NCBI GenBank assembly: GCA_016650115.1
Contig: JAENWI010000007.1
Location: forward strand, 1 to 20,701
Direction: 5' to 3'
Origin: Peptostreptococcaceae bacterium
GTDB lineage: Bacteria > Bacillota > Clostridia > Peptostreptococcales > Anaerovoracaceae
DNA: 20,701 nucleotides
Below the pieces are notes generated by a model, which saw nothing but the letters and a program-made list of their open reading frames with translations, ran no database searches and was not told the origin of the DNA. Below are positions 1 through 8,075 of the stretch, piece by piece; the first letter of the stretch is position 1; each line of letters starts with the position of its first letter. The translations under genes were made by a program, and so were the position numbers.

Positions 1-2
1 CA

Positions 3-59
3 AGCGTTAAGAGAAAGAAAAAGTCAGAAGCTGCAAGAAAAAAGGCTAAGAAATTTTAG
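3..59 (+). CDS. rpsU: 30S ribosomal protein S21, C-terminal end (partial)
   Basis: The first 59 bases hold the end of a reading frame whose last residues are SVKRKKKSEAARKKAKKF followed by TAG. This very basic tail, rich in KRKKK and ending in a K-K-x-x-K-K-F type sequence, is typical of S21 of Firmicutes, a small protein of the 30S subunit involved in translation initiation. Only 18 codons are visible; the start lies outside the window. yqeY follows after 30 bases, the usual neighbour of rpsU in Firmicutes, which supports the call. The two are probably cotranscribed. Confidence 0.85.
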   Translation, partial: SVKRKKKSEAARKKAKKF

Positions 60-89
60 TCATATGGCATAAAGATAGAGGTGTTTTAG

Positions 90-533
90 TTGACCTTAAA
101 AGAAATACTGGCAAATGATTTTAAAGAATCAATGAAAGCCAAAGATGGAATTAGAAAAGATACAGTTAATTTAGTTAGAGCTGCTATTAAGCAATCTGAG
201 GTTGATAATAGAGTAGAACTTGATGAACAAGGTGTATTAGCAATAATCGCAAAACAAGTTAAAATGAGAAAAGATGCCCTCTCTGATTTTGAGAAAGCAG
301 GAAGAACGGACCTTTTAGATTCCTATAACAGAGAAATCGAAATATTAATGACGTATTTGCCGGCACAACTTACACTTGAAGAAATACAAGTGATTGCAAA
401 AACAACAATGGCTGAACTTGGAATTGAAGGTGAAAAACAGAACATGGGGAAACTTATGAAAGCTGTTATGCCTAAGGTAAAAGGATCTGCTGATGGTGGA
501 GACGTTAAAAAGGCCATTGAAAGTCTATTCTAG
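90..533 (+). CDS. yqeY: YqeY family protein (GatB/YqeY domain)
   Basis: This 147-residue protein matches the length and sequence pattern of the YqeY family: an N-terminal helical part (residues 1-90, with DFKESMKAKD and VNLVRAAIKQ) and a C-terminal part with the family's EIQVIAKTTMAELG and NMGKLMKAVMPKVKGSADG segments. YqeY resembles the tail domain of GatB, the tRNA-dependent amidotransferase subunit, and is thought to bind tRNA, but its cellular role is not settled. The start is TTG at 90, with AGAGGTG (77-83) at proper distance and no ATG in a better place. The gene lies 30 bases after rpsU and ends just before a perfect hairpin, so it closes that transcript. Confidence 0.9.
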   Translation: MTLKEILANDFKESMKAKDGIRKDTVNLVRAAIKQSEVDNRVELDEQGVLAIIAKQVKMRKDALSDFEKAGRTDLLDSYNREIEILMTYLPAQLTLEEIQVIAKTTMAELGIEGEKQNMGKLMKAVMPKVKGSADGGDVKKAIESLF

Positions 534-564
534 ACATTCCAGATGGTTCATATTAAATAAAAGT

Positions 565-594
565 AGAGAGTGGAATATTCCACTCTCTTTTGTT
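565..594 (+). terminator. Rho-independent terminator after yqeY
   Basis: A perfect inverted repeat with 12-base arms (565-576 and 577-588, arm AGAGAGTGGAAT) is followed directly by TTTTG. With a realistic 4-base loop it leaves a stem of about 10 bp plus a T-run. It ends the rpsU-yqeY transcript. Its T-run overlaps the -35 element proposed for the next operon. Confidence 0.88.
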
Positions 595-621
595 GTAATT
601 TGCTGGAAAAAAATATATAAT
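593..621 (+). promoter_or_regulatory. Predicted sigma-A promoter of the ybeY operon
   Basis: TTGTAA (593-598) and a perfect TATAAT (616-621) are separated by 17 bp, giving a start site near 628 and a leader of about 20 bases before ybeY. It lies right behind the yqeY terminator, where a new transcript is expected. The -35 is only a 4/6 match, so this is a prediction from sequence alone. Confidence 0.6.
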
Positions 622-646
622 AAAAAAAAGAAATGAGGAATAAGAG

Positions 647-1099
647 ATGAATATTATTTTCAGCGAAGAAACAATGCCAAGTGAAACAATTATTAACAGA
701 CTGATTGAAGCTGCGGAATTATGTGTTCTGGCTGAGAATTTAGATCAGGATAGAGTTGAAATAAGTGTAAGCTTTATTGGTGAAGAAGAAATGCATGATC
801 TGAATAAACTTTTCAGAAATGTTGATCATGTGACAGATGTTCTTTCTTTTCCCCAGTATGAGAACATGGAGGAGGTGCCGGATGAAGGAATTATTTGCCT
901 TGGGGATGTCGTCATCTGTTCTCAACAGGCGCTAATACAAGCGGATGAATTGGGGCATTCACCTGAACGAGAGATTCTTTACCTGTTTGTTCATAGTATG
1001 TTTCATTTAATGGGATATGATCATATGGATAACGAAGAAAAAACGGATATGCGGGAAAAAGAAGAAGCAATTATGACCAAACTTGGCGCAGAAAGGTAG
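647..1099 (+). CDS. ybeY: Endoribonuclease YbeY (rRNA maturation factor)
   Basis: The 150-residue protein has the UPF0054 signature H116-S-M-F-H120-L-M-G-Y-D-H126, whose three histidines hold the catalytic zinc of this single-strand endoribonuclease. YbeY acts in the cytoplasm in 16S rRNA 3' maturation and 70S quality control. The family segments DVLSFPQ (64-70) and LGDVVI (85-90) are also present. The length is normal. The ATG at 647 has GAGG (635-638) upstream. The gene leads a run with cdd and era, five bases before cdd, a grouping typical of Firmicutes. The phoH and diacylglycerol kinase genes that often flank ybeY in this order are not found here. Confidence 0.95.
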   Translation: MNIIFSEETMPSETIINRLIEAAELCVLAENLDQDRVEISVSFIGEEEMHDLNKLFRNVDHVTDVLSFPQYENMEEVPDEGIICLGDVVICSQQALIQADELGHSPEREILYLFVHSMFHLMGYDHMDNEEKTDMREKEEAIMTKLGAER

Positions 1100-1104
1100 A
1101 AAAT

Positions 1105-1482
1105 ATGGAAAATAAAGAATTATACAGAAGAGCTGTGGAAGCAATGAAAAATTCCTACGCACCTTTTTCAAAGTTTACCGTTGGTGCCGTACTCCTGACA
1201 AAGGATGGGAAACTTTTTACCGGAGTCAATGTTGAAAATTCATCATTCGGCGGGACAATCTGTGCAGAAAGAACGGCTTATGTAAAAGCAGTATCAGAGG
1301 GGTTCAGAGAATTCGACCGGATAGCGATAGCTTGTAATGAAGGTGCGGCATGGCCTTGCGGGATATGCAGACAGTTTATGTATGAATTTGGTTCGGATTT
1401 AAAGGTCATCACAGGAGATGATGAGGAAAACTTAAAAATGATGACTTTGCAGGAATTATTGCCGGAGGGCTTTAAACTATAG
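1105..1482 (+). CDS. cdd: Cytidine deaminase
   Basis: A 125-residue protein of the small homotetrameric cytidine deaminase class, which converts cytidine and deoxycytidine to uridine and deoxyuridine in pyrimidine salvage. The catalytic C53-A-E55 (in GTICAERTA) and P84-C85-G-I-C88-R-Q supply the three zinc cysteines and the proton-shuttling glutamate. SYAPFSKFTVGA (17-28) and GVNVENSS (40-47) are the substrate-binding segments of the family. The ATG at 1105 comes five bases after the ybeY stop, and its AAAGG ribosome binding site lies inside the last ybeY codons, so the two are cotranscribed and probably coupled. era follows after 14 bases. Confidence 0.96.
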   Translation: MENKELYRRAVEAMKNSYAPFSKFTVGAVLLTKDGKLFTGVNVENSSFGGTICAERTAYVKAVSEGFREFDRIAIACNEGAAWPCGICRQFMYEFGSDLKVITGDDEENLKMMTLQELLPEGFKL

Positions 1483-1496
1483 AAAAAGGGGAAAAC

Positions 1497-2396
1497 ATGA
1501 AATCAGGATTTATAGGAATTATTGGAAGGCCAAATGTTGGGAAATCAACCCTTCTAAATGCAATACTGGGCGAAAAAATCGCCATTACAACAGATAAACC
1601 GCAAACGACGAGAAACAGTATCAGAGGAATATATACGCATTACGCTGAGGACAAAACACAAGAAGATGTTCAAATGATATTCATCGATACGCCGGGCATT
1701 CATAAACCAAAAAATAAACTTGGGGAAGCAATGACTGGAATGGCGATCAATACTTTTAAAGAAGTTGAGGTAATCATTCTTATTATTGATGATGAACTTT
1801 CATCAGGACCTGGAGATAAATATATCTTAGAGATGCTTGATGAAGTGAAGACATCAAAAATTCTTGTTATTAATAAGATAGACAAGCTTGGACCTGAAAA
1901 ATTCAAAAGAATTTATGAGGAATACTCTGCTTTGAATAAATTTCATAAAATATTCGGGATATCTGCACTTCAGGGTAAAAATGTTCCTGATGTTGTAAAA
2001 GAAATTGAAAGCCTTTTAAGTGAAGGCCCAATGTATTTCCCGGATGATATGGTTACGGATCACCCGGAAAGATTTATTGTCAGTGAAATTATCAGAGAAA
2101 AAACACTTATGTATCTGAATGAAGAGGTTCCTCATGGGATTGCGATTGAAATTGAAAGTTACAAGGAAACAAAAACAATAACCCGGATTGGTGCTGTTAT
2201 TTACACCGAAAAAAAATCGCATAAAGGAATTATTATAGGTAAAGATGGCAAAAAACTCAAGGGGATTGGGAAAAGCGCAAGAATAGAGATGGAAGCTCTT
2301 TTAGGCACTAAAGTATATTTAGAACTTTGGGTTAAAGTAAGAGAAAACTGGAGGGATAGTGATTTTGCATTATCCAATTTAGGATACAGGGATTAA
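1497..2396 (+). CDS. era: GTPase Era
   Basis: Era binds the 3' end of 16S rRNA and helps 30S assembly. The 299-residue protein shows the G1 loop GRPNVGKST (10-18), the G2 region with QTTRN (36-40), G3 DTPG (64-67), G4 NKID (126-129) and a G5 SAL near 153. The C-terminal KH domain carries the GxxG loop in IIIGKDGKK, and the protein ends with the family's LELWVKV...LSNLGY. The ATG at 1497 follows AAAAGGGGAAAAC, a good binding site. Compared with E. coli or B. subtilis Era from memory, about seven extra residues sit between the G2 threonines and DTPG (around 48-56). recO follows after five bases. Confidence 0.97.
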   Translation: MKSGFIGIIGRPNVGKSTLLNAILGEKIAITTDKPQTTRNSIRGIYTHYAEDKTQEDVQMIFIDTPGIHKPKNKLGEAMTGMAINTFKEVEVIILIIDDELSSGPGDKYILEMLDEVKTSKILVINKIDKLGPEKFKRIYEEYSALNKFHKIFGISALQGKNVPDVVKEIESLLSEGPMYFPDDMVTDHPERFIVSEIIREKTLMYLNEEVPHGIAIEIESYKETKTITRIGAVIYTEKKSHKGIIIGKDGKKLKGIGKSARIEMEALLGTKVYLELWVKVRENWRDSDFALSNLGYRD

Positions 2397-2401
2397 TTCA
2401 G

Positions 2402-3157
2402 ATGTATATAGATACGGAAGGGGTAATTCTAAAACAGGTAAAAATGGTAAATGGGAGGAAAATGGTTTTGCTGTTTTCTAACAAATACGGAAAAATCAGT
2501 GCAGGAACGAGCATTAGCGAAAAAGGAAGAAGCAAATCAGCGCTGGCAATGCATCCATTTACTCATGGGAAATATGAGCTGTATAAAAATAGGGATTCTT
2601 ATAATATTAATGGTGCTGAGGTTATCAAGAGCTATTATAAAATAGGAGAAGATGTGGACAAATATATGGCTTGCTCTTATATACTTGAATTTACTGAAAA
2701 ACTGGCACTTGAAAACCTAAGGGCTCCTGAACTTTTCAGACTGTTGATTGATTTTTTGGATATCATGGAAAAAAGACAAAAAAAGTATTCCACAATTGTT
2801 TTGGCCTATCAGGTGAAAGCCCTTCAGATCATGGGAACTATGCCAGAATTAGATGTGTGTGTAGAATGCGGATGCAAAGAAATATTCACTAGTTTCAGTA
2901 TTAAAGGCGGTGGTGTGATTTGCGAAAAGTGCAGAAAAATTATGGAACCAGAAGGTAATGAAAAGTTGATTTATGATTTAAATTTTGATATAGTAGATGT
3001 ATTAAAGTATTTTTCTAAAAACCCTTTAAAAAGCCTTGAAAATTTAGCGATTGATGATGGTTTGACGCTTACGCTGCAAAACGGTTTAAAAAAATATGTG
3101 TCTCTTCATCTTGATATAAAAAATTTAAAAAGTGAAGGTTTTTTAATCGAATATTAA
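2402..3157 (+). CDS. recO: DNA repair protein RecO
   Basis: RecO works with RecR and RecF in loading RecA onto SSB-coated DNA and in annealing. The 251-residue protein has the N-terminal OB-fold (about 1-80, starting with the typical DTEGVILKQVK and a KISAGTSI...KGRSKSA stretch), a helical middle, and a zinc site formed by C153-x2-C156 and C174-x2-C177. Length is normal for Firmicute RecO. It starts five bases after era, the usual arrangement in Clostridia, and the next gene follows after 13 bases, so it belongs to the same transcript. The start codon at 2402 has only a weak binding site, which fits coupling to era. Confidence 0.93.
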   Translation: MYIDTEGVILKQVKMVNGRKMVLLFSNKYGKISAGTSISEKGRSKSALAMHPFTHGKYELYKNRDSYNINGAEVIKSYYKIGEDVDKYMACSYILEFTEKLALENLRAPELFRLLIDFLDIMEKRQKKYSTIVLAYQVKALQIMGTMPELDVCVECGCKEIFTSFSIKGGGVICEKCRKIMEPEGNEKLIYDLNFDIVDVLKYFSKNPLKSLENLAIDDGLTLTLQNGLKKYVSLHLDIKNLKSEGFLIEY

Positions 3158-3170
3158 AGGAGGTAAGGAT

Positions 3171-3794
3171 ATGGAAATCACATTAGAAAAGATTGAATTA
3201 GTGAAAGACAGAACAGGGGTTAGCTACAGAGAAGCAAAAGAAGCTCTTGAATCGGCCGATGGTAGTGTTGTAGACGCAATAATAGCTATTGAAGAAACAA
3301 TTGACGAAAAATCAAAGGGCAAATTTTCTGAACATAGTGCCAATATTATTGCCAGCATAAAAGATGCTGTAAAAAAAGGTAATGTTTCAAAAATTATCGT
3401 TAAAAAAGATGAAGATGTCGTGATGAATTTACCTTTAAATGTAGGAATTGTCGGAACAGTACTTGCTCCATGGGCCATGATTGCAGGCGTAATAGCTGCT
3501 TTTGGAACGAAGTGTGTGATAGAACTGGTGAAGGAAGATGGTTCTATTTATGATATCAGCGAAATGGCCAATGAAACATTTGGAGACATCGTTGAAAAAG
3601 GAACAACTATGGCTGATGAAGTAAAAGTTAAAGGAAATGACGTATACAAAAGTGTTAAGGAAAAAGCAACAGAAGCGATGAGCAAGGTAAAGAAGGATGA
3701 TGACGACCTTGATTTCGATTTTGATGACAATTGCAACTGTGGAGATGATTGCACCTGTGATGAAGATGAAAAGGACTGCAATTGTAAAGAATAA
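3171..3794 (+). CDS. DUF4342 protein with UBA-like N-terminus and C-x-C-rich acidic tail
   Basis: A 207-residue protein of unknown function. Residues 4-43 (ELVKDRTGVSYREAKEAL...SVVDAIIAIE) look like a UBA/EF-Ts-type helical bundle. Residues 55-125 match the DUF4342 pattern, including KIIVKKDEDVVMNLPLNVG and a hydrophobic stretch (91-112) that could be one membrane segment or the buried core. An amphipathic linker (130-172) leads to an acidic tail (175-207) with six cysteines at 188, 190, 194, 196, 203 and 205, arranged as three C-x-C pairs among Asp and Glu. This tail may bind metal; that is inference. A strong AAAGGAGG site precedes the ATG. It sits between recO and glyS, a position where DUF4342 proteins occur in Clostridia, without a clear functional link. 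Confidence 0.75.
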   Translation: MEITLEKIELVKDRTGVSYREAKEALESADGSVVDAIIAIEETIDEKSKGKFSEHSANIIASIKDAVKKGNVSKIIVKKDEDVVMNLPLNVGIVGTVLAPWAMIAGVIAAFGTKCVIELVKEDGSIYDISEMANETFGDIVEKGTTMADEVKVKGNDVYKSVKEKATEAMSKVKKDDDDLDFDFDDNCNCGDDCTCDEDEKDCNCKE

Positions 3795-3826
3795 GCAAAA
3801 ATTTGAACTGGAAATGGTAGGAAAAA

Positions 3827-5230
3827 ATGACAGAAAAAATTACTATGGAAAAAATTGTAGCCCTTGCAAAAAACAGGGGCTTCGTTTATCCAGGCTCTGA
3901 TATTTATGGTGGTTTGGCAAATACCTGGGATTACGGCCCAGTAGGGGTGGAACTGAAAAATAATGTAAAGAAAGCCTGGTGGAAGAAATTTGTACAGGAG
4001 TCAAAGCATAATGTAGGTCTGGATTCAGCAATACTGATGAATCCAAAGACATGGGTTGCCTCAGGACATGTGGGAGGATTTGCTGATCCTTTAATTGACT
4101 GCAAAAGCTGTAAGTCAAGATTTAGAGCGGATAAACTTATTGAAGATTATTTAGCACAAAACAACATTCAGGATGTCACAGTTGATGGCTGGTCAAATGA
4201 TAAAATGGAAACATTCATGAAAGAGAAAAATATCGGATGCCCAGATTGTAAAAAGACAGACTTTACATCAATCAGGCAGTTTAATCTAATGTTTAAAACC
4301 TTTCAGGGAGTAACTGAGGATTCGAAAGCGGAAATATATCTGAGACCGGAAACTGCACAGGGAATATTTGTTAATTTCAAAAACGTTCAAAGATCTTCAA
4401 GAAAAAAAATACCTTTTGGAATTGCACAGGTAGGAAAATCCTTTAGGAATGAAATTACACCTGGTAACTTTACTTTCAGAACCAGAGAATTCGAACAAAT
4501 GGAGCTTGAATTTTTTTGTAAACCAGGAACTGATATGGAATGGTTTAATTACTGGAAAGCGTATTGTGTCAAATGGCTTTTAGATTTGAAAATAAAGGAA
4601 GAACATATTAAACTTAGAGATCATGAAGCTGAAGAACTTTCGCATTACAGCAATGCCACCACTGATATAGAATTCCTTTTTCCTTTTGGATGGGGAGAAC
4701 TTTGGGGTATTGCAGACAGAACTGACTTTGATTTAAAACAGCATATTGAGCACTCTGGTCAGGAAATGAATTACATTGATCCTGAAACAAATGAAAAGTA
4801 TGTCCCTTACTGTATTGAGCCGTCTCTTGGCGCGGACAGGGTTACTTTGGCGTTCCTTATTGATGCTTACGATGAGGAAATATTAACGTCTGCTGATGGT
4901 AAAGAAGACACAAGAACTGTTCTTCGCTTCCATCCTGCCATTGCACCATTTAAAGCAGCAATTCTGCCTTTGGCAAAAAAACTCAGCCCAATAGCAGAGC
5001 CTATATTTGAAGAGCTTTCCAAACATTTTATGATTGATTATGATGAAACGGGATCAATAGGTAAACGTTATAGAAGAGAAGATGAAATTGGGACACCGTT
5101 TTGTATATGCGTTGACTTTGATACGCAGATTGATGGTTGTGTGACGATTAGAGACAGAGATACAATGGAGCAGATAAGAATACCAGTTGAAAAAGTTAAA
5201 GCTTATATTGAAGAGAAGTTGATCTTTTAA
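3827..5230 (+). CDS. glyS: Glycyl-tRNA synthetase, single-chain (alpha2) type
   Basis: This 467-residue class II enzyme charges tRNA-Gly with glycine in the cytoplasm. It is the eukaryote-like homodimeric form rather than the alpha2beta2 form. Visible features are the N-terminal GFVYPGSDIYGGLANTWDYG (18-37), a zinc site C92-x2-C95 and C138-x2-C141, motif 2 from GKSFRNEITPG to FRTREFEQME (203-226), the glycine-pocket GWGELWGIADRTDFDL, motif 3 around GADRVTLAFL (near 335) and a C-terminal anticodon-binding domain (about 370-460). The ATG at 3827 has GGTAGGA upstream; the in-frame ATG six codons later is less likely. The 32-base gap after the DUF4342 gene leaves no room for a T-box leader. ppdK follows after 14 bases. 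Confidence 0.96.
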   Translation: MTEKITMEKIVALAKNRGFVYPGSDIYGGLANTWDYGPVGVELKNNVKKAWWKKFVQESKHNVGLDSAILMNPKTWVASGHVGGFADPLIDCKSCKSRFRADKLIEDYLAQNNIQDVTVDGWSNDKMETFMKEKNIGCPDCKKTDFTSIRQFNLMFKTFQGVTEDSKAEIYLRPETAQGIFVNFKNVQRSSRKKIPFGIAQVGKSFRNEITPGNFTFRTREFEQMELEFFCKPGTDMEWFNYWKAYCVKWLLDLKIKEEHIKLRDHEAEELSHYSNATTDIEFLFPFGWGELWGIADRTDFDLKQHIEHSGQEMNYIDPETNEKYVPYCIEPSLGADRVTLAFLIDAYDEEILTSADGKEDTRTVLRFHPAIAPFKAAILPLAKKLSPIAEPIFEELSKHFMIDYDETGSIGKRYRREDEIGTPFCICVDFDTQIDGCVTIRDRDTMEQIRIPVEKVKAYIEEKLIF

Positions 5231-5244
5231 CGAGGAGTGAAAAC

Positions 5245-7869
5245 ATGAAAAAATTTGTTTATTCTTTTAATGAAGGTTCTAAAGATATGAAAAGCCTATT
5301 GGGCGGCAAGGGTGCCAACCTGGCAGAAATGACCAAGATTGGTCTGCCGGTTCCATTTGGGTTTACAGTAACGACAGAGGCTTGTAATGAATATTACAAC
5401 CAAGGCAAGAAAATATCAGATGATATTATGAATGAAATATTTGACAAATTATTGGAACTTGAAAATGTTACCGGAAAGAAATTTGGTGACACTTCTAATC
5501 CATTGCTGGTATCGGTTCGTTCGGGTGCAGTTTTTTCAATGCCTGGCATGATGGATACCATTCTGAACCTTGGATTAAATGATGATACAGTCGCTGGAAT
5601 GGCAAATTTGACTGGAAATGAAAGATTTGCGTATGACAGTTATAGACGATTTATTCAAATGTATGGAGATGTCGTTCTGGATATACATAAAACCAGGTTT
5701 GATGCTATATTGGAAAAGAAAAAGAAAGAAAAAGGCTACAAGTTTGATGTTGAACTTCTCACAGAAGATTTGAAAGATATTATTGTTCAATATAAAGCAT
5801 TGATAGTTTCAGAATCAGGATTTGAATTCCCGATGGATCACAGGGAACAATTAAAGGGAGCTATAATGGCTGTATTCAGATCTTGGAACAATGACAGAGC
5901 AGTTTTATACAGACAGCTCAATAATATACCATCAAATCTTGGAACAGCTGTAACAATTCAGTCGATGGTTTTTGGCAATATGGGAGAGACCTCTGGGACA
6001 GGGGTTGCCTTCACAAGAAGCCCGGTTAATGGTGAAACTAAAATATTTGGTGAATTTTTAGTGAATGCGCAAGGGGAAGATGTAGTGGCAGGAATTAGAA
6101 CCCCACAGCCAATTTCAGAAATGGCAGATACCTTTCCAGAGGTTTACAAAGATTTCATCAGAATATCTGAACTTCTCGAAAAACATTATACTGACATGCA
6201 GGACATGGAGTTTACTGTTGAAAAGAACAAACTGTATATGCTTCAAACCAGAAATGGCAAAAGAACCGCATTTGCAGCAATCAAAATTGCTGTTGATATG
6301 GAAAAAGATGGATTAATCGATAAGAGAATTGCTGTAACAAGATTAGAACCTGCACAAATAGAACAACTTCTTCACCCAACTTTTGATGCAGCTGAATTAA
6401 AAAAAGCAGTAATCCTTACAAAAGGATTACCAGCTTCACCAGGCGCGGCAACAGGAAAAATATATTTCCATGCTGCAGATGCAGTTACAGCAGTTGCAAA
6501 TGGTGAAAAGGCAATATTAGTCAGACAAGAAACTTCACCAGAAGATTTGGCTGGGATGGCTGTAGCTGAGGGAATCCTCACAGCAAGAGGAGGAATGACT
6601 TCTCATGCAGCGGTTGTCGCCAGAGGTATGGGAAAATGTTGTGTTGCCGGTTGCTCAGAAATAAGTGTTAGCGAAAATGATAAAACACTTGTTATTGGAA
6701 AAGAGACTTTTATTGAAGGTGATTATATTTCATTAGATGGAACCGTAGGAGCTGTTTATAAAGGAAAGATTGATACTGTAGTTCCAGAACTTTCGGGTGA
6801 TTTCGGAACAATCATGAAATGGGCAGATGAAATCAGGGTACTTAAGGTTAGAGCAAATGCTGATAATCCAAGAGATGCAGCTCAGGCAGTACAATTTGGA
6901 GCTGAAGGCATAGGGCTTTGCAGAACAGAACATATGTTTTTTGAAGAAGACAGAATTCCTGCTATTCAAAGAATGATTGTTGCAGATACTGAAGAAGACA
7001 GAAGAGAAGCATTAAAATTCCTTTTACCTTATCAAAAAAGTGATTTTAAAGGAATCTTTGAAGTAATGGGAGAAAGACCTGTAACTATTCGTCTTTTAGA
7101 TCCTCCTTTGCATGAGTTTTTACCGCATACGGAAGAGGAAATTAAACTCCTTTCGAAACAGATTAATATACCTTACAAAAAACTTGCAAAGGCAGTTGAG
7201 GATTTACATGAATTCAACCCAATGCTTGGGCATAGAGGATGCCGGCTTGCAGTGACTTATCCGGAAATAGCTGAAATGCAGACAGAAGCAATTATTATGG
7301 CTGCAATTGAATTAAAAAAAGAAAAAAATATGATTGTCATTCCAGAAATAATGATACCACTTGTTGGCCTTGAAAAGGAATTGGCATATGTCAAAAAAAC
7401 AGTTTTGGAGACTATTGACAAGTGTTTTGCCAGAGAGGGAGTGAAGGTTGATTATTTAATCGGTACGATGATTGAAGTCCCAAGGGCAGCACTTACAGCT
7501 GACGAAATTGCTAAAGAAGCTGAATTCTTCTCATTTGGAACAAATGATTTGACACAGATGACCTTTGGATTTTCAAGAGACGACACTGGGAAAATTATCA
7601 AAGATTATAGAGATAAGTTAATCCTTGAAGAGGATCCGTTCCAGACGATTGATCAAAAGGGTGTTGGGAAACTGCTTAAAATGGCGGTTGAACTTGGAAA
7701 GGAAACGAGACCAAATATTAAACTTGGTATTTGTGGAGAACATGGAGGCGATCCGAAGACGGTTGAGTTCTGTCATACTTTGGGGTTGCATTATGTTTCA
7801 TGTTCGCCATATAGAGTTCCAATTGCAAGACTTGCAGCGGCTCAAGCTGTTGTAAAGTCCGGTAAATAA
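5245..7869 (+). CDS. ppdK: Pyruvate, phosphate dikinase
   Basis: The 874-residue protein interconverts pyruvate + ATP + Pi and phosphoenolpyruvate + AMP + PPi, either replacing pyruvate kinase in PPi-based glycolysis or supplying PEP. The N-terminal ATP-grasp part begins with GGKGANLAEM (20-29) and holds LVSVRSGA and GTGVAFTRSP. The swivelling domain has the phospho-carrier loop GGMTSHAAVVARGMGK with catalytic H454. The C-terminal PEP/pyruvate barrel has GLCRTEHMF, GTNDLTQMTFGFSRDD and CGEHGGDP. The length equals that of the Clostridium symbiosum enzyme. A GAGGAGTG site precedes the ATG at 5245, 14 bases after glyS; glyS-ppdK adjacency is common in Clostridia. A strong terminator follows. Confidence 0.97.
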   Translation: MKKFVYSFNEGSKDMKSLLGGKGANLAEMTKIGLPVPFGFTVTTEACNEYYNQGKKISDDIMNEIFDKLLELENVTGKKFGDTSNPLLVSVRSGAVFSMPGMMDTILNLGLNDDTVAGMANLTGNERFAYDSYRRFIQMYGDVVLDIHKTRFDAILEKKKKEKGYKFDVELLTEDLKDIIVQYKALIVSESGFEFPMDHREQLKGAIMAVFRSWNNDRAVLYRQLNNIPSNLGTAVTIQSMVFGNMGETSGTGVAFTRSPVNGETKIFGEFLVNAQGEDVVAGIRTPQPISEMADTFPEVYKDFIRISELLEKHYTDMQDMEFTVEKNKLYMLQTRNGKRTAFAAIKIAVDMEKDGLIDKRIAVTRLEPAQIEQLLHPTFDAAELKKAVILTKGLPASPGAATGKIYFHAADAVTAVANGEKAILVRQETSPEDLAGMAVAEGILTARGGMTSHAAVVARGMGKCCVAGCSEISVSENDKTLVIGKETFIEGDYISLDGTVGAVYKGKIDTVVPELSGDFGTIMKWADEIRVLKVRANADNPRDAAQAVQFGAEGIGLCRTEHMFFEEDRIPAIQRMIVADTEEDRREALKFLLPYQKSDFKGIFEVMGERPVTIRLLDPPLHEFLPHTEEEIKLLSKQINIPYKKLAKAVEDLHEFNPMLGHRGCRLAVTYPEIAEMQTEAIIMAAIELKKEKNMIVIPEIMIPLVGLEKELAYVKKTVLETIDKCFAREGVKVDYLIGTMIEVPRAALTADEIAKEAEFFSFGTNDLTQMTFGFSRDDTGKIIKDYRDKLILEEDPFQTIDQKGVGKLLKMAVELGKETRPNIKLGICGEHGGDPKTVEFCHTLGLHYVSCSPYRVPIARLAAAQAVVKSGK

Positions 7870-7898
7870 AGATTAGAAACAAAAAAACATTGTAATTG

Positions 7899-7934
7899 AC
7901 GGGGGTGAATAGGGATATTCACTCCCGTTTTTTC
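7899..7934 (+). terminator. Rho-independent terminator after ppdK
   Basis: Arms 7899-7911 (ACGGGGGTGAATA) and 7916-7928 (TATTCACTCCCGT) pair over 13 bp with one G-T wobble, around the 4-base loop GGGA, followed by a run of T to 7934. This closes the long housekeeping transcript and insulates the next promoter. Confidence 0.93.
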
Positions 7935-8013
7935 TATTTATTTGATTATTAGTAAATTCTCATTGTGACAGGAATATGCAAATAATTGTCTTAGAAGTGG
8001 CGGCTTAAAGAAG

Positions 8014-8042
8014 TTGACATATAATGGCAATTAAAATATAAT
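8014..8042 (+). promoter_or_regulatory. Consensus sigma-A promoter of the tadZ-like gene
   Basis: TTGACA (8014-8019) and TATAAT (8037-8042) are both perfect and separated by exactly 17 bp. The start site should fall near 8049. A transcript starting there cannot include an ATG at 8043, so the gene must begin downstream, at 8076. Confidence 0.85.
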
Positions 8043-8075
8043 ATGGATATAATAATGAACTTAAAGGAGAATGTC

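Noticed and set aside
3224..3781. Two serine-rich minus-strand frames opposite the DUF4342 gene
   Set aside because: Their composition mirrors the lysine- and aspartate-rich sense strand; there is no start signal, so they are shadows.
7870..8013. Possible small RNA or riboswitch between ppdK and the tadZ-like gene
   Set aside because: Beyond the ppdK terminator and the tadZ promoter there is no further stem, conserved riboswitch-like core or separate terminator.
8043..8075. Upstream extension of the tadZ-like gene by 11 codons from the ATG at 8043
   Set aside because: This ATG overlaps the end of a perfect -10 box and lies before the expected transcript start; the ATG at 8076 has a proper ribosome binding site.
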